Notes under the pieces: model-generated
Seen by the model: only the letters and a program-made list of their open reading frames with translations
Told to the model about the DNA's origin: nothing
Databases searched by the model: none
Origin: JACVRW01 sp963757815
GTDB taxonomy: Bacteria; Actinomycetota; Thermoleophilia; Solirubrobacterales; Thermoleophilaceae
Direction of reading: 5' to 3'
Assembly (NCBI GenBank): GCA_963757815.1
Contig: CAVWSN010000029.1
Span: 1 to 64,000, forward strand
DNA: 64,000 nucleotides
Translations under genes and position numbers: made by a program
Shown here: positions 9,035 through 17,758 of the stretch, one piece after another
How positions within the stretch are numbered: the first letter of the stretch is position 1
How the letters are laid out: the number at the start of each line of letters is the position of its first letter

Positions 9035-9454
9035 GTGTGGGTCCAGACCCGGATCGAGCTCCGCCCGCGGCCGCGCGGCTTCCATCTGGTGACCTCGGAG
9101 ATCGTCGACGGAGTGCCGGAGCTCGGCTCGATGTCGGTCGGCATCGCGATCGTCTTCATGCAGCACACCTCCGCCTCGCTGACGCTCAACGAGAACGCGT
9201 CCCCGGACGTCCGCCGGGACTTCGCGGCCTGGTTCGACAGGGCGGTGCCGGACGGCGCCGGCTACTTCGCGCACACGCTCGAGGGGCCTGACGACATGTC
9301 GGCGCACATCAAGGCGTCCCTGACCGGCAGCTCGCTCGTGCTGCCGGTCTCGCGCGGGCGCCTCGCTCTCGGGACCTGGCAGGGCATCCACCTGTGTGAG
9401 CACCGCAACAACGGCGGCGCGCGCAGCGTCGTCGTGACCGCCTTCGGCGAGTGA
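9035..9454 (+). CDS. YjbQ / UPF0047 family protein
   Basis: Encodes 139 residues from the GTG at 9035, the normal length for YjbQ. It carries the family signature FMQHTSASLTLNENASPDV and the C-terminal block GTWQGIHLCEHRN with the conserved His and Glu. Some YjbQ members show thiamine-phosphate synthase activity in vitro; the physiological role is unsettled. It starts 30 nt after the preceding gene and may be co-transcribed. Confidence 0.9.
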   Translation: MWVQTRIELRPRPRGFHLVTSEIVDGVPELGSMSVGIAIVFMQHTSASLTLNENASPDVRRDFAAWFDRAVPDGAGYFAHTLEGPDDMSAHIKASLTGSSLVLPVSRGRLALGTWQGIHLCEHRNNGGARSVVVTAFGE

Positions 9455-9468
9455 GCCGTTAGCTAGGC

Positions 9469-10020
9469 TTAGACGGCCGCCTTGGCGCCCGCCCACTCTG
9501 CCTTGTGGATGCGCTTGGCGGCCAGGTAGCGCTCGAGCGCCTGCGGCGAGTCGACATCGCCCAGCGTCGGATGCCAGGGAACGAGCTCCTGAGCGGCCTC
9601 CACGCCGAAGCGCTTGGCGAGCACCGCAGCCAGCCCCTTGACCTTCATCTCCCCGAAGCCGGGCAGGGCCTCCAGGTTCTCTCGCAGCTCATCCGCGTCC
9701 GCCGCGTCGGTCCACACGCGCGCGGCATCGCCGTCGTAGCGGTCCCGCAGATAGACGGCCAGGTCGTGCACGCGGGCGGCCATCGAGTTTGGGTAGCGGT
9801 GGATCGGGGGGCGCTCGCGGAACACCGACTCGAGATCGGCAGACGCCAGCGTCTCGGCGTCGAGCGAGCCAAGCCGCTCCTTGAGCGCGAGCGGACCGGT
9901 GAACGCCTTCTGGACGGTGATCTGCTGGTCGAGCTCGAAGCCGACGACCAGGGCCATCGGATCCGAGGCGATGAGCGCGTTGGCGTCGTCGGAGTCCGTG
10001 AAATAGAGGCGATCGGGCAT
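9469..10020 (-). CDS. HhH-GPD-type base-excision DNA repair protein
   Basis: Encodes 183 residues. The helix-hairpin-helix appears as LEALPGFGEMKVKGLAAVLA, and the region upstream (NSMAARVHDLAVYLRDRYDG) fits the HhH-GPD glycosylase fold. It lacks an obvious iron-sulphur cluster loop and is shorter than AlkA/MutY enzymes, matching the small actinobacterial HhH-GPD family. The N-terminus begins MPDRLYFTDSDDANALI. Substrate unknown; a DNA-repair role is inferred from the fold. Confidence 0.8.
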   Translation of the reverse strand: MPDRLYFTDSDDANALIASDPMALVVGFELDQQITVQKAFTGPLALKERLGSLDAETLASADLESVFRERPPIHRYPNSMAARVHDLAVYLRDRYDGDAARVWTDAADADELRENLEALPGFGEMKVKGLAAVLAKRFGVEAAQELVPWHPTLGDVDSPQALERYLAAKRIHKAEWAGAKAAV

Positions 10021-10093
10021 GGGTCCATCGTACTCGCCGGCTGTTGACAGCCCTGCTCGCCGCGCTGAGGATCTGCGCCGGTTGACGCCCTCG

Positions 10094-10492
10094 TCAGAAC
10101 GAGGTCTCGGCGACGCGCTTGGCCATCGTCTCGCGCAGGGACTTCGCGAGCCCGGGCATGCGGCCCTCGAGCTGCTTGAACTCGCGCGTGAACATCGCGA
10201 GGAGCCGCAAACGGGACGTCGCGACGACGGATGCCGTGCGGGTGCCGGTCGCGAGCAGGCCGATCTCGCCGACGACATCGCCTGGGCCGAGCGTCCTGAC
10301 GACCTTGTCGTCCTTGCGCACCTCGGCGTCACCCGCCTCGATCACGAACAGCTCGTAGGCGTTGTCGCCCTGCGTGACGAGCGAGGTGCCGGCATCGACA
10401 GTCACCTCGCGCATGCACGCGGCGAGCGCTTCGCGCTCTTCGGCGCTGCGGTCGGCGAACAGCGGAATCTGTTCGAGGCGAGCTGGCTCCAT
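10094..10492 (-). CDS. Stand-alone cyclic nucleotide-binding domain protein
   Basis: Encodes 132 residues covering one CRP/cNMP-binding beta-barrel: VDAGTSLVTQGDNAYELFVI, then the phosphate-binding cassette region GPGDVVGEIGLLATGTRTAS, and a C-terminal helix. No helix-turn-helix follows, so it is not itself a CRP-type transcription factor. The Glu and Arg of the cassette (GEIGLL, TRTAS) suggest that ligand binding is possible. Divergent from the radical SAM gene. Confidence 0.85.
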   Translation of the reverse strand: MEPARLEQIPLFADRSAEEREALAACMREVTVDAGTSLVTQGDNAYELFVIEAGDAEVRKDDKVVRTLGPGDVVGEIGLLATGTRTASVVATSRLRLLAMFTREFKQLEGRMPGLAKSLRETMAKRVAETSF

Positions 10493-10606
10493 GGTGCGGG
10501 CGAGTCCTTGGTGGCATCCTCTTCTCGGCTCTCCGCCCGGGTGTGAAGAGGGTGTGAACCAGCCCGCGGGCGTGCCGCGCGCGAGACCTTCCGCCCGAGC
10601 TATATG

Positions 10607-10620
10607 CGAACATGTGTTCG
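10607..10620. promoter_or_regulatory. LexA (SOS) box candidate
   Basis: The sequence CGAACatgtGTTCG has perfect 5-bp inverted arms with a 4-bp spacer, matching the CGAAC-N4-GTTCG core of the LexA box used in mycobacteria and Bacillus. Its last base is the first base of the proposed GTG start of the radical SAM gene, so bound LexA would block initiation there. From memory, the mycobacterial homologue Rv2578c (splB) is also listed in the LexA regulon, which supports this reading. Confidence 0.65.
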
Positions 10621-12686
10621 TGCGCTGGGACAACCTGACAGTCGAGGCCGAGGAGAGCCGAACCCTCCCCGGCTACCGCGAGCCGGCGACCGTCCGAACC
10701 TTCGACGCGCCCGAGGCACTCGACACCCGCTTCTACGAAGTGCGCTCCAAATCGGCGCTGAACCGAGTGCCGAAAGCGTCCCGAATGCCGTTCCGCTGGA
10801 CGATCAATCCGTATCGCGGATGCGCCCATGCGTGCGCATTTTGCGCGTCGGGAGACACACCTGTCTTGATGGCCGACGGCTGCCCATCGCCCACTTGCCG
10901 AGCTCCGTGTTGCCGACGAGCATCTACGGCACCGTGCGTGATCCGTCTGGAAAGTACCGGCATTATCGCCGCACGGTGGTCCTCGACCACTGGTCGTCAA
11001 TCAAGCCCGCGTGGCGTGTCGTTCTCGACGATGGACGAAGCTCGTTGCGAGCGGCGACCATCGGTTCCTGTCTCGGCGCGGGTGGAAGCACGTGATCGGG
11101 ACCGAGCATGGAGGACCGCTTCAGAGACCGCATCTGACCGTTGGGATGAAAGCTGCATGGGCACAGGCGCATTTTGTCGAGGGTCCCGACTTTTCACACG
11201 ACTACCGCCGCGGCTACCTCTGCGGGATCGTCCGCGGCGACGGCTCGTCCTGAAGTCATATGTCCGCGTGGGTGAGGAGGGGCACCGGCGACCAGTCGCA
11301 CCATTTCCGGCTCGCGCTCGCCGATCGAGAGGCCCTCGCCCGCGCCCAGCGAATATTTGGCGCAGGAGGGTCTGCTTCTCAGGCAGGTCGGTTTCAGCGC
11401 GGCGTCCGACACATGCCGGGCGATGCGCGCTATCCGCTCCGGGGCGTCGTGCGAATGTCGACTTGGTTCGGAGTCTCGTCGAGTGGCCGCGGTCGCCAGC
11501 CGATGATTGGAGAAAGGGGTATCTCGCGGGGATCTTCGACGCCGAGGGGGCGTCGCCGAGCGGCGAAGCACTGCGAATCGCGAACATGCGATCCGGCGAT
11601 CCTCGCCTGGACGGAGGACTGCTTGCGTCAATTCGGCTTCCGGACTCGGTGCGACGATCGCGGTCTTGAGAACGGCCTCGAAGTACGTCCGCTTCCTCGG
11701 TGGGTTATCCGAGCGCTTCGCTTCTTCCACCTCACCGAGCCTGCGATTACGCCGGAAGCGCTCGATCGAGGGCATGGCCCTGAAGAACGCCCGGCCGCCG
11801 AGCGTCGTCGCGATCGAGAGGCTCGGGCGAGATGCGCCTCTACGACATCACCACCGGCACGGGCGACTTCATCGCCAACGGCGTTGTCAGCCACAACTGC
11901 TTCGCTCGCCCAACCCACACGTACCTCGACTTCAACGCCGGGCGCGACTTCGAGAAGGAGATCGTCGTCAAGGTCAACGTTCCCGAGGTCGCGCGCGCGG
12001 AGTTGATGCGGCCGTCGTGGAAGCGCGAGCACGTCGCGCTCGGCACCAACACCGATCCCTATCAGTGGGTCGAGGGGCGCTACCGGCTGATGCCCGGGAT
12101 CTGGGAGGCGATGCGCGACTCGCGCACGCCCTCGTCGGTGCTCACGAAGTCGCCGCTGCTCCTGCGTGACATCGAGCTGATGAAGGAGATGCATGAGGCC
12201 GCCGGGTTTGCGGCCAACCTCTCGATACCGACGCTTGACGAGCGGGCCTGGCGGGCCAGCGAGCCGCATACGCCGCATCCGCGCAAGCGCATCGAGGCGG
12301 TGGCCGAGCTCAACCGTCAGGGCATTCCGTGCGGCGTGCTGATCGCTCCGCTGATGCCGGGCATCAACGATGCCCCGGAGCAGGTCGAGGAGATCCTCGA
12401 GCTGTGCGGCGAGGCCGGGGCGGTCAACATCGGCGGCATCTGCCTCCATCTGCGCGGCGAGGTGCGCCAGATCTTCATGGAGTGGCTCGCCTCCTACCGT
12501 CCGGACCTGGTGCCGCGCTACGAGCGCCTCTACGCGCGCGGCGCCTATGCGCCCAAGGCCGAGCAGGACCGGCTCGCCGCGCTCGTCCACCAGCGTGGGC
12601 GAACGGCGCCGCGTTTCAGAGGCGTCGAACAGGACCCTGTGACGCTCCCACCCCGCCCCGAGCCGGCACAGGAGAGCCTCTTCTGA
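10620..12686 (+). CDS. Rv2578c-family radical SAM protein, interrupted by an intein
   Basis: The N-extein runs from the GTG at 10620 to 10841, and the C-extein from 11898 to 12686. Spliced, they give a protein of about 336 residues. The cluster-binding motif is GCAHACAF-C-FARPTH, that is CX3CX2C, with the third Cys at the splice junction. Downstream blocks (LGTNTDPYQWVEGRYRLMPG, GVLIAPLMPGINDA, GGICLHLRGEVRQIFMEW) match the Rv2578c/SplB-like radical SAM family. Both exteins are in the same frame and unbroken. A LexA box overlaps the start codon, suggesting induction by DNA damage. The natural substrate of the family is unknown to me. Confidence 0.85.
10842..11897 (+). mobile_element. LAGLIDADG intein with many frame breaks
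   Basis: Exactly 1,056 nt (352 codons) separate the two exteins. Splicing block A reads CASGDTPVLMADG, block B ASGDHRFLSRRGWK, and the C-terminal block LYDITTGTGDFIANGVVSHN followed by Cys+1. The two endonuclease motifs are RGYLCGIVRGDG and KGYLAGIFDAEG. These pieces lie in different frames. I count about eleven frame changes, roughly seven of +1 type and four of -1 type, and local stops such as the TGA at 11251-11253. As read it could not splice. It is either a decaying intein or one with poor consensus sequence. GC content is visibly lower than in the exteins. Confidence 0.8.
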
Positions 12687-12774
12687 GCAGCCCGGCGCGG
12701 GCTTGACGCCATCTTTACGGTGGCGGGCCGCTTCTTGATGAGTGCTTGATGCACTCGGGCCGACACTCTTGGGA

Positions 12775-14511
12775 GTGACGTGGTCGGCGTGGGTCCAGAT
12801 GGCCGTGCTGGTCGGGGTCCTCACGGCCCTGACCCCGGTCCTCGGCTCCTACCTGACACGGGTGTTCCGCGGCGAGCGAACGCTCCTGTCGCCGCTTGCC
12901 GGCCCGGCGGAGCGTCTGATCGTGCGCGCGATCGGGGCCGGCGGCCGCGAGGAGCAGGACTGGAAGCAGTATGCGCGCTCGGCCCTCCTGTTCAGCGCCT
13001 TATGCCTGGTCGCGCTGTACGTGACGCTCCGGACGCAGGGGATCCACCCCTTCAATCCCGAGGGGTTCCACTCGGGCACCTGGGACCTCTCCTTCAACAC
13101 GGCCACATCGTTCGTCAGCAACACGAGCTGGCAGTACTACGGTGGCGAGGCGACCCTCTCCTACTTCGCGCAGATGTTCGGCATCGCGCTGCACAGCTTC
13201 CTGTCGGCGGCGGTGGGACTGGCGTCGGCGATTGCGGTGATTCGCGGCTTCGCCGGGCGGACGACCCAAACGCTGGGCAACTTCTGGGTCGACCTCACTC
13301 GCTCGCTCCTCTACGTGCTGATCCCGATCGCGCTGGTGGCGACCCTGTTCCTCATCTCCCAGGGCGTGGTGCAGTCGCTCGCGCCATACGAGACCGTTAC
13401 GACCGTCGCGGGCGGCGAGCAGACGCTCGCCTTCGGACCGGTCGCCTCGCAGGTCGCGATCAAGACCATGGGATCGGTGGGCGGCGGCTTCTTCAACGTG
13501 AACTCGGCGATGCCGTTCGAGAACGCCACGGCGCTGTCGAGCTTCGTCCAGGCGCTGCTGATCATCATGGTGCCCGCGGCGCTCACCTCGACCTTCGGCC
13601 GGATGGTCGGCTCACGCCGGCAGGGCTGGGTGCTCTACGGCGTGATGCTGATCCTGCTGGCGGGCGGGCTCGTGGCCGGCTCGCTGGCGGAGGACCACTC
13701 CACTCCGGCCATGCAGGAGGCCGGCCTGGCCGAGTCGGCCAACCTCGAGGGCAAGGAGCAGCGCTTCGGGGTCGGCGGCACGACCCTGTATGCGGTCTCC
13801 ACGACGGCCGGCGCCAGCGGCGCCGTCAACGGAGCGATGGAGAGCTTCAGCGGCGAGGGCGCTGCGGTGGTGCTCGCGAACATGATGACCGGCGAGCTGA
13901 TCTTCGGCGGGATCGGGTCGGGCATGTCGGGGATGCTGCTCACGGTGGTGCTTGCCGTGTTCCTGGCCGGGCTGATGGTGGGGCGCACGCCCGAGTACCT
14001 GGGCAAGAAGGTCGGCATCCGGGAGATAAAGCTGGTCGTGATCGGAACGCTCGCAGTTCCGATCTTCGTGCTGGCGTGTGTGAGCGTCGCCCTCGCGACT
14101 AAGTACGGCACCGAGTCGCTGACCGCGAGCGGCCCGGAGGGCTTCTCGCAAACGCTCTACGCGTATGTCTCGCAGGCGATGAACAACGGCTCGGCGTTCG
14201 CGGGCTACACGGGCTACATCCAGCCGAACGCGCCCGGCAACGTCGGCGCCTTCGGCATCACCTTCGCCAACCTGCTCGGCGGCGTGGCCATGCTGGTCGG
14301 CCGCTATCTCCCGATGATCGCCGCCCTCGCGCTGGCCGGCACCCTCGCAGGGCGCCGCACATACTCGCCCAGCGTGGGCACGCTGCGGACCGACACGCCC
14401 ACCTTCGCCCTGATGGTGATCGGCGTGATCGCGCTGACGACGCTGCTCAACTTCGTGCCCGCCCTGATGCTCGGGCCGCTCGCTCAGGGCCTCGGCAGCG
14501 AGCTCTTCTAG
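12775..14511 (+). CDS. kdpA: Potassium-transporting ATPase A chain homologue, without kdpBC
   Basis: Encodes 578 residues from the GTG at 12775 (VTWSAWVQMAVL); a GTG at 12742 would add 11 residues. Four selectivity-filter loops are recognisable: SFVSNTSWQYYGG, GSVGGGFFNVNSAMPFEN, STTAGASGAVNGAMESF and AMNNGSAFAGYTGY. The second differs from the usual GTNGGGFFNANSAHPFEN. KdpA is the K+-conducting subunit of the Kdp P-type ATPase and normally needs KdpB, KdpC and KdpF, but the next gene is on the opposite strand and none is nearby. It therefore looks like an orphan. Ends overlapping the next gene's stop at CTAG. Confidence 0.85.
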   Translation: MTWSAWVQMAVLVGVLTALTPVLGSYLTRVFRGERTLLSPLAGPAERLIVRAIGAGGREEQDWKQYARSALLFSALCLVALYVTLRTQGIHPFNPEGFHSGTWDLSFNTATSFVSNTSWQYYGGEATLSYFAQMFGIALHSFLSAAVGLASAIAVIRGFAGRTTQTLGNFWVDLTRSLLYVLIPIALVATLFLISQGVVQSLAPYETVTTVAGGEQTLAFGPVASQVAIKTMGSVGGGFFNVNSAMPFENATALSSFVQALLIIMVPAALTSTFGRMVGSRRQGWVLYGVMLILLAGGLVAGSLAEDHSTPAMQEAGLAESANLEGKEQRFGVGGTTLYAVSTTAGASGAVNGAMESFSGEGAAVVLANMMTGELIFGGIGSGMSGMLLTVVLAVFLAGLMVGRTPEYLGKKVGIREIKLVVIGTLAVPIFVLACVSVALATKYGTESLTASGPEGFSQTLYAYVSQAMNNGSAFAGYTGYIQPNAPGNVGAFGITFANLLGGVAMLVGRYLPMIAALALAGTLAGRRTYSPSVGTLRTDTPTFALMVIGVIALTTLLNFVPALMLGPLAQGLGSELF

Positions 14512-15728
14512 TCGCGGCCCACCGCCTCGAACTCGCCCGTCTCGGGCGGGCGCACCGCCTCGAACTCGCCGGTCTCGACCTCGCGCTCTATCTCGTGCTC
14601 GATCTGTTGCTCGGTGAGTGCCGGGATCTCGCCGGTCTCGACCTGGCGGCGGATCTCGCGCTCGCGGATGCGGCGGAACTTGAGGATCTCGAGCACCACG
14701 ACGAGGTAGACGCTGGCGGCAAGGGCGAGGGCCGCAAAGGCGAGGATCACGAGCGTCCAGCCGGTATGCAGGGTCCCGTCGTCGTCCGAGTACGGCACGA
14801 AGCGCATGGCCAGCGCGAGCGCCGCGAGCGACAGTGTCCAGCCGTACAGGTAGAGCACGGTGCGGCGCTGGGAGAAGCCGATGTTCGCGAAGCGGTGGTG
14901 GAAGTGCCAGCGGTCCGCCGAGTAAACGGGCCTCCCGTACTTGATCCGCTTTGCGACCACGAAGGTCGCGTCGAGCGCCGGCACGGCCAGGATCAGGAGC
15001 GGGAAGAACAGCGCGACGACCGCGGCGGTCTTGAGCACACCCTGGATCGCGACGCAGGCGAGCAGCAACCCGAGCAGGTTCGAGCCGGCGTCCCCCATGA
15101 AGATCGACGCCGGGTGGAAGTTGTGCCAGAGGAACCCGATCGCCGCGCCGGCCGTGAGCGCGGCGAGGATCCCCGCGTCGATCCGGTCGAGCGACAGCGC
15201 GATCACCGCGAACGTGGCCGCGGCGATCGTGCAGACGCCCGCGGCGAGCCCGTCCGCGCCGTCGGTGAAGTTGACGACGTTCATCACCGCGACGATGCCG
15301 ACGAGCGTCAGCGGGTAGCTCCAGTCGCCGAGGTCGAGCGGCTCGATGAACGGCAGCGTCACGTTCTCGACGCGCACCTCGGAGAAGACCGGCAGCGCGG
15401 CGGCCCCGAACTGACCCGCCAGCTTCACCGCCGGATGCAGCCCGCCGGGCCTGGCGTCGTCGACGGTCCCCACGAGGGCGATTGCGATCGCGCCCAGGAT
15501 GATGCCGCGTGTCTCCTCCCCGGAGGGCATGAACAGCAGCGAAGCCACCAGGACCGCGGCGAGGATCGCCAGCCCCCCCAGCCCGGGCACCGGGCGCTGG
15601 TGCAGGTCGCGCTCGCGCGGATGGTGCACCACTCCCATTCGCGTGGCGAGCCGCGCGACCGGCGGCGTGACGGCGAACGCGACGCCCGCGGCAACGAGGA
15701 ACGCCCATAGGGCATCGAGCTCGTCCAT
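14508..15728 (-). CDS. WecA/MraY-type undecaprenyl-phosphate glycosyl-1-phosphate transferase
   Basis: Encodes 406 residues with about ten membrane helices. Catalytic signatures are GTVDDARPG, VVNFTDGADGLAAG, FMGDAGSNLLGLL and the substrate-recognition HFHHRFANIGFSQ. HHRF-type loops are typical of WecA/TagO-like enzymes that attach GlcNAc-1-P or a similar sugar phosphate to undecaprenyl phosphate for cell-wall glycopolymers. The cytoplasmic C-terminus carries three copies of an ETGE motif (VETGEIPAL, VETGEFEAV, ETGEFEAV), which is not part of the enzyme fold. Which cell-wall polymer it serves cannot be told. Confidence 0.88.
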   Translation of the reverse strand: MDELDALWAFLVAAGVAFAVTPPVARLATRMGVVHHPRERDLHQRPVPGLGGLAILAAVLVASLLFMPSGEETRGIILGAIAIALVGTVDDARPGGLHPAVKLAGQFGAAALPVFSEVRVENVTLPFIEPLDLGDWSYPLTLVGIVAVMNVVNFTDGADGLAAGVCTIAAATFAVIALSLDRIDAGILAALTAGAAIGFLWHNFHPASIFMGDAGSNLLGLLLACVAIQGVLKTAAVVALFFPLLILAVPALDATFVVAKRIKYGRPVYSADRWHFHHRFANIGFSQRRTVLYLYGWTLSLAALALAMRFVPYSDDDGTLHTGWTLVILAFAALALAASVYLVVVLEILKFRRIREREIRRQVETGEIPALTEQQIEHEIEREVETGEFEAVRPPETGEFEAVGRD

Positions 15729-15786
15729 CCCGCCTGAGCCTAATGACGCTCCGGCGGGAAGCGGTGACGAGACGGTGGCCGCAGGC

Positions 15787-16470
15787 TCAGGAGGCGGGTA
15801 TCACGTAGAACGCGACCACCGCGTATTGCAACGCCGCCGCCACGATCACGAGCGCGTGGAAGACCTCGTGGTAGCCGAACACGGTGGGGACGGGATCGGG
15901 CCGCCTGAGCGCGTAGACGAGGGCGCCCGCCGTGTAGAGCAACCCGCCGGCCACCACCAGCGCGGTGCCGGTGACCCCGAGCTCGTCGAGCAGGTCGGGG
16001 AAGGCCGCCACCGCCACCCAGCCGAGCGCGACGTACACGATCGCGGTGAGCAGCTTGGGAGCGTCGATCCAGACGAGCTTGAGCAGGATGCCGCCCAGCG
16101 CGCCCGCCCACACCACGACCAGGATCACGGTCGCAATCGCGCCGTCGAGCACCAGCAGGGCGAACGGCGTGTAGGTGCCGGCGATCAGCAGGAAGATGGC
16201 CGAGTGGTCGAGGCGGCGCATCCAGCGCCGGGCCGCCGCCGACGGCCATGTGATGCGGTGGTAGAGAGCGCTGACGCCGAACAGCGCCGAGACGCTCACG
16301 GCATAGACGGCCGCCGCCAGACGCGGAGTGCCGGCCGGCGCGGCGATCACCAGCGCGGCGCCGATCACGCAGGAGACGAAGAAGGCCCACTGGTGCGAGA
16401 CCCCGCGCAGGCGCGGTTTGACGAGCCTCGGCGTGGACGGCAGCAGTGGCGGAGGAGCGGCCTCGGTCAC
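15787..16470 (-). CDS. Hemolysin III / PAQR family membrane protein
   Basis: Encodes 227 residues with seven membrane segments. The conserved zinc-site pattern of PAQR proteins is present: SALYHR early, RRLDHSAIFLLIAGTYTPF in the middle and GYHEVFHALVIVAA near the C-terminus, supplying the expected His residues. Bacterial members are annotated hemolysin III; hydrolase activity is suspected but not established. GTG start at 16470, divergent from the following glycosyltransferase. Confidence 0.9.
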   Translation of the reverse strand: MTEAAPPPLLPSTPRLVKPRLRGVSHQWAFFVSCVIGAALVIAAPAGTPRLAAAVYAVSVSALFGVSALYHRITWPSAAARRWMRRLDHSAIFLLIAGTYTPFALLVLDGAIATVILVVVWAGALGGILLKLVWIDAPKLLTAIVYVALGWVAVAAFPDLLDELGVTGTALVVAGGLLYTAGALVYALRRPDPVPTVFGYHEVFHALVIVAAALQYAVVAFYVIPAS

Positions 16471-16519
16471 TCGACGCCAGGGTACACGCGCGCGGCGTCC
16501 TCAAGTCTTCGGCTGTCTG

Positions 16520-17758
16520 GTGCGATCCTTTGAGCATGACCGCCACGTCGCTCCGGGGCCGCTGAGGCTCCTCGTCCTCAGCAACCTCTATCCGCCGGCG
16601 GTGCGCGGCGGGTACGAGGTCGAGTGCCACGGCGTCGTCGAGCACCTGCGCCGTGGGCACGACGTCACGGTGGTGACTTCCACCGAGGGCGACGGCGACG
16701 AGCCGCACGTCCGGCGGCTGCTGCCATGGAGCGAGGACACGCGCGCCGGGGTGTTGCGCGCGCCGCTGGCCTCGCTGCGCGCGACCCGTGTGATAGCCGG
16801 CGTCCTCGACGACGTTCGCCCCGAGCTGGTCTGGGTCTGGAACGGCGCGGGCGTGCCGTATGTCGCGCTGCGCGACCTGCACCGCTCCGGCATCCCGGTG
16901 GCCTACCGCGTCTGCGAGCACTGGTTCGGCGGGATCTACGACGAGGACCTGCTGCTGCGCTTCGTGCTCGGCGACGCGGCCGGCCACGGCGCGTGGGCGC
17001 ACGTGGCCCGCGCCGCCAACCGCCTGCCGCCGCTGCGCGTGCGCACCGACGAGCCGGCCGCGCCCACCGCGATCAGCTGGAACAGCCGCTACCTCCGCGA
17101 CGCCGTCGGCGTGCCGCCTGCGCTTCGCGCCGTGTACGAGGAGATCGTGCACCCGGTCACCGCCGGCGCCGACGCGATGGACGGCATCCCGCGCAAGCCC
17201 GCCGACCCGCCCGAGGTCGTCTTCGTCGGCCGGCTGGAGACCCAGAAGGGACCCGACGTCGCGGTCCGCGCGCTGGCCGAGCTGCGGGGCCGCCACGGCC
17301 TCGACGCGCGCCTGGTGGTCGTCGGCGGCGGGGACGAGACGCTCGTCACCGCGACGGCGGACGAGCTCGGCGTGGCCGCCCAGGTCGAGCTGACCGGCCC
17401 GCTGCGCGGCGCCGAGCTCCACGCGTGGCTGTCGCGCGCGTCCGCCTGGGTCATCCCGTCGGTCTGGGACGAGCCGGCGCCCAACGTCTGCGTCGAGGCC
17501 GCGCTCGCGCGCGTCCCGGCGGTCGCGGCGCGCGTCGGCGGCATCCCCGAGATGCTCCACGACGAGGAGCACGCGCTGCTGTTCGAGCGCGGGGACCACG
17601 CCGGCTGCGCCGACCAGCTCGCGCGCACGCTGCGCGGCGACGGCGTGGCCGAGCGCACCGAGCGCGCCTACGCGCGCGGCCGCGAGCTGGCCCACGGCCC
17701 GTACCTCGCCGCCATGGACGCCTTCCTGGCGGCCGCCGTGGCGGCGCTCAGGGCCTGA
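16520..17758 (+). CDS. Glycosyltransferase family 4
   Basis: About 412 residues from the GTG at 16520. An ATG at 16536 is out of frame, so the start is uncertain. It has a GT-B fold: the N-terminal domain begins LRLLVLSNLYPPAVRGGYEV, and the C-terminal domain begins EVVFVGRLETQKGPDVAVRA with the donor-binding block IPSVWDEPAPNVCVEAALAR and VGGIPEML. Members transfer sugars from nucleotide donors to exopolysaccharide or lipid acceptors. It ends 11 nt inside the 3' end of the opposing flippase fragment. Confidence 0.88.
   Translation: MRSFEHDRHVAPGPLRLLVLSNLYPPAVRGGYEVECHGVVEHLRRGHDVTVVTSTEGDGDEPHVRRLLPWSEDTRAGVLRAPLASLRATRVIAGVLDDVRPELVWVWNGAGVPYVALRDLHRSGIPVAYRVCEHWFGGIYDEDLLLRFVLGDAAGHGAWAHVARAANRLPPLRVRTDEPAAPTAISWNSRYLRDAVGVPPALRAVYEEIVHPVTAGADAMDGIPRKPADPPEVVFVGRLETQKGPDVAVRALAELRGRHGLDARLVVVGGGDETLVTATADELGVAAQVELTGPLRGAELHAWLSRASAWVIPSVWDEPAPNVCVEAALARVPAVAARVGGIPEMLHDEEHALLFERGDHAGCADQLARTLRGDGVAERTERAYARGRELAHGPYLAAMDAFLAAAVAALRA

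Noticed and set aside
16536..16565. ATG at 16536 as the start of the glycosyltransferase
   Set aside because: It runs into a stop after nine codons; the in-frame GTG at 16520 was used, with the start flagged as uncertain.
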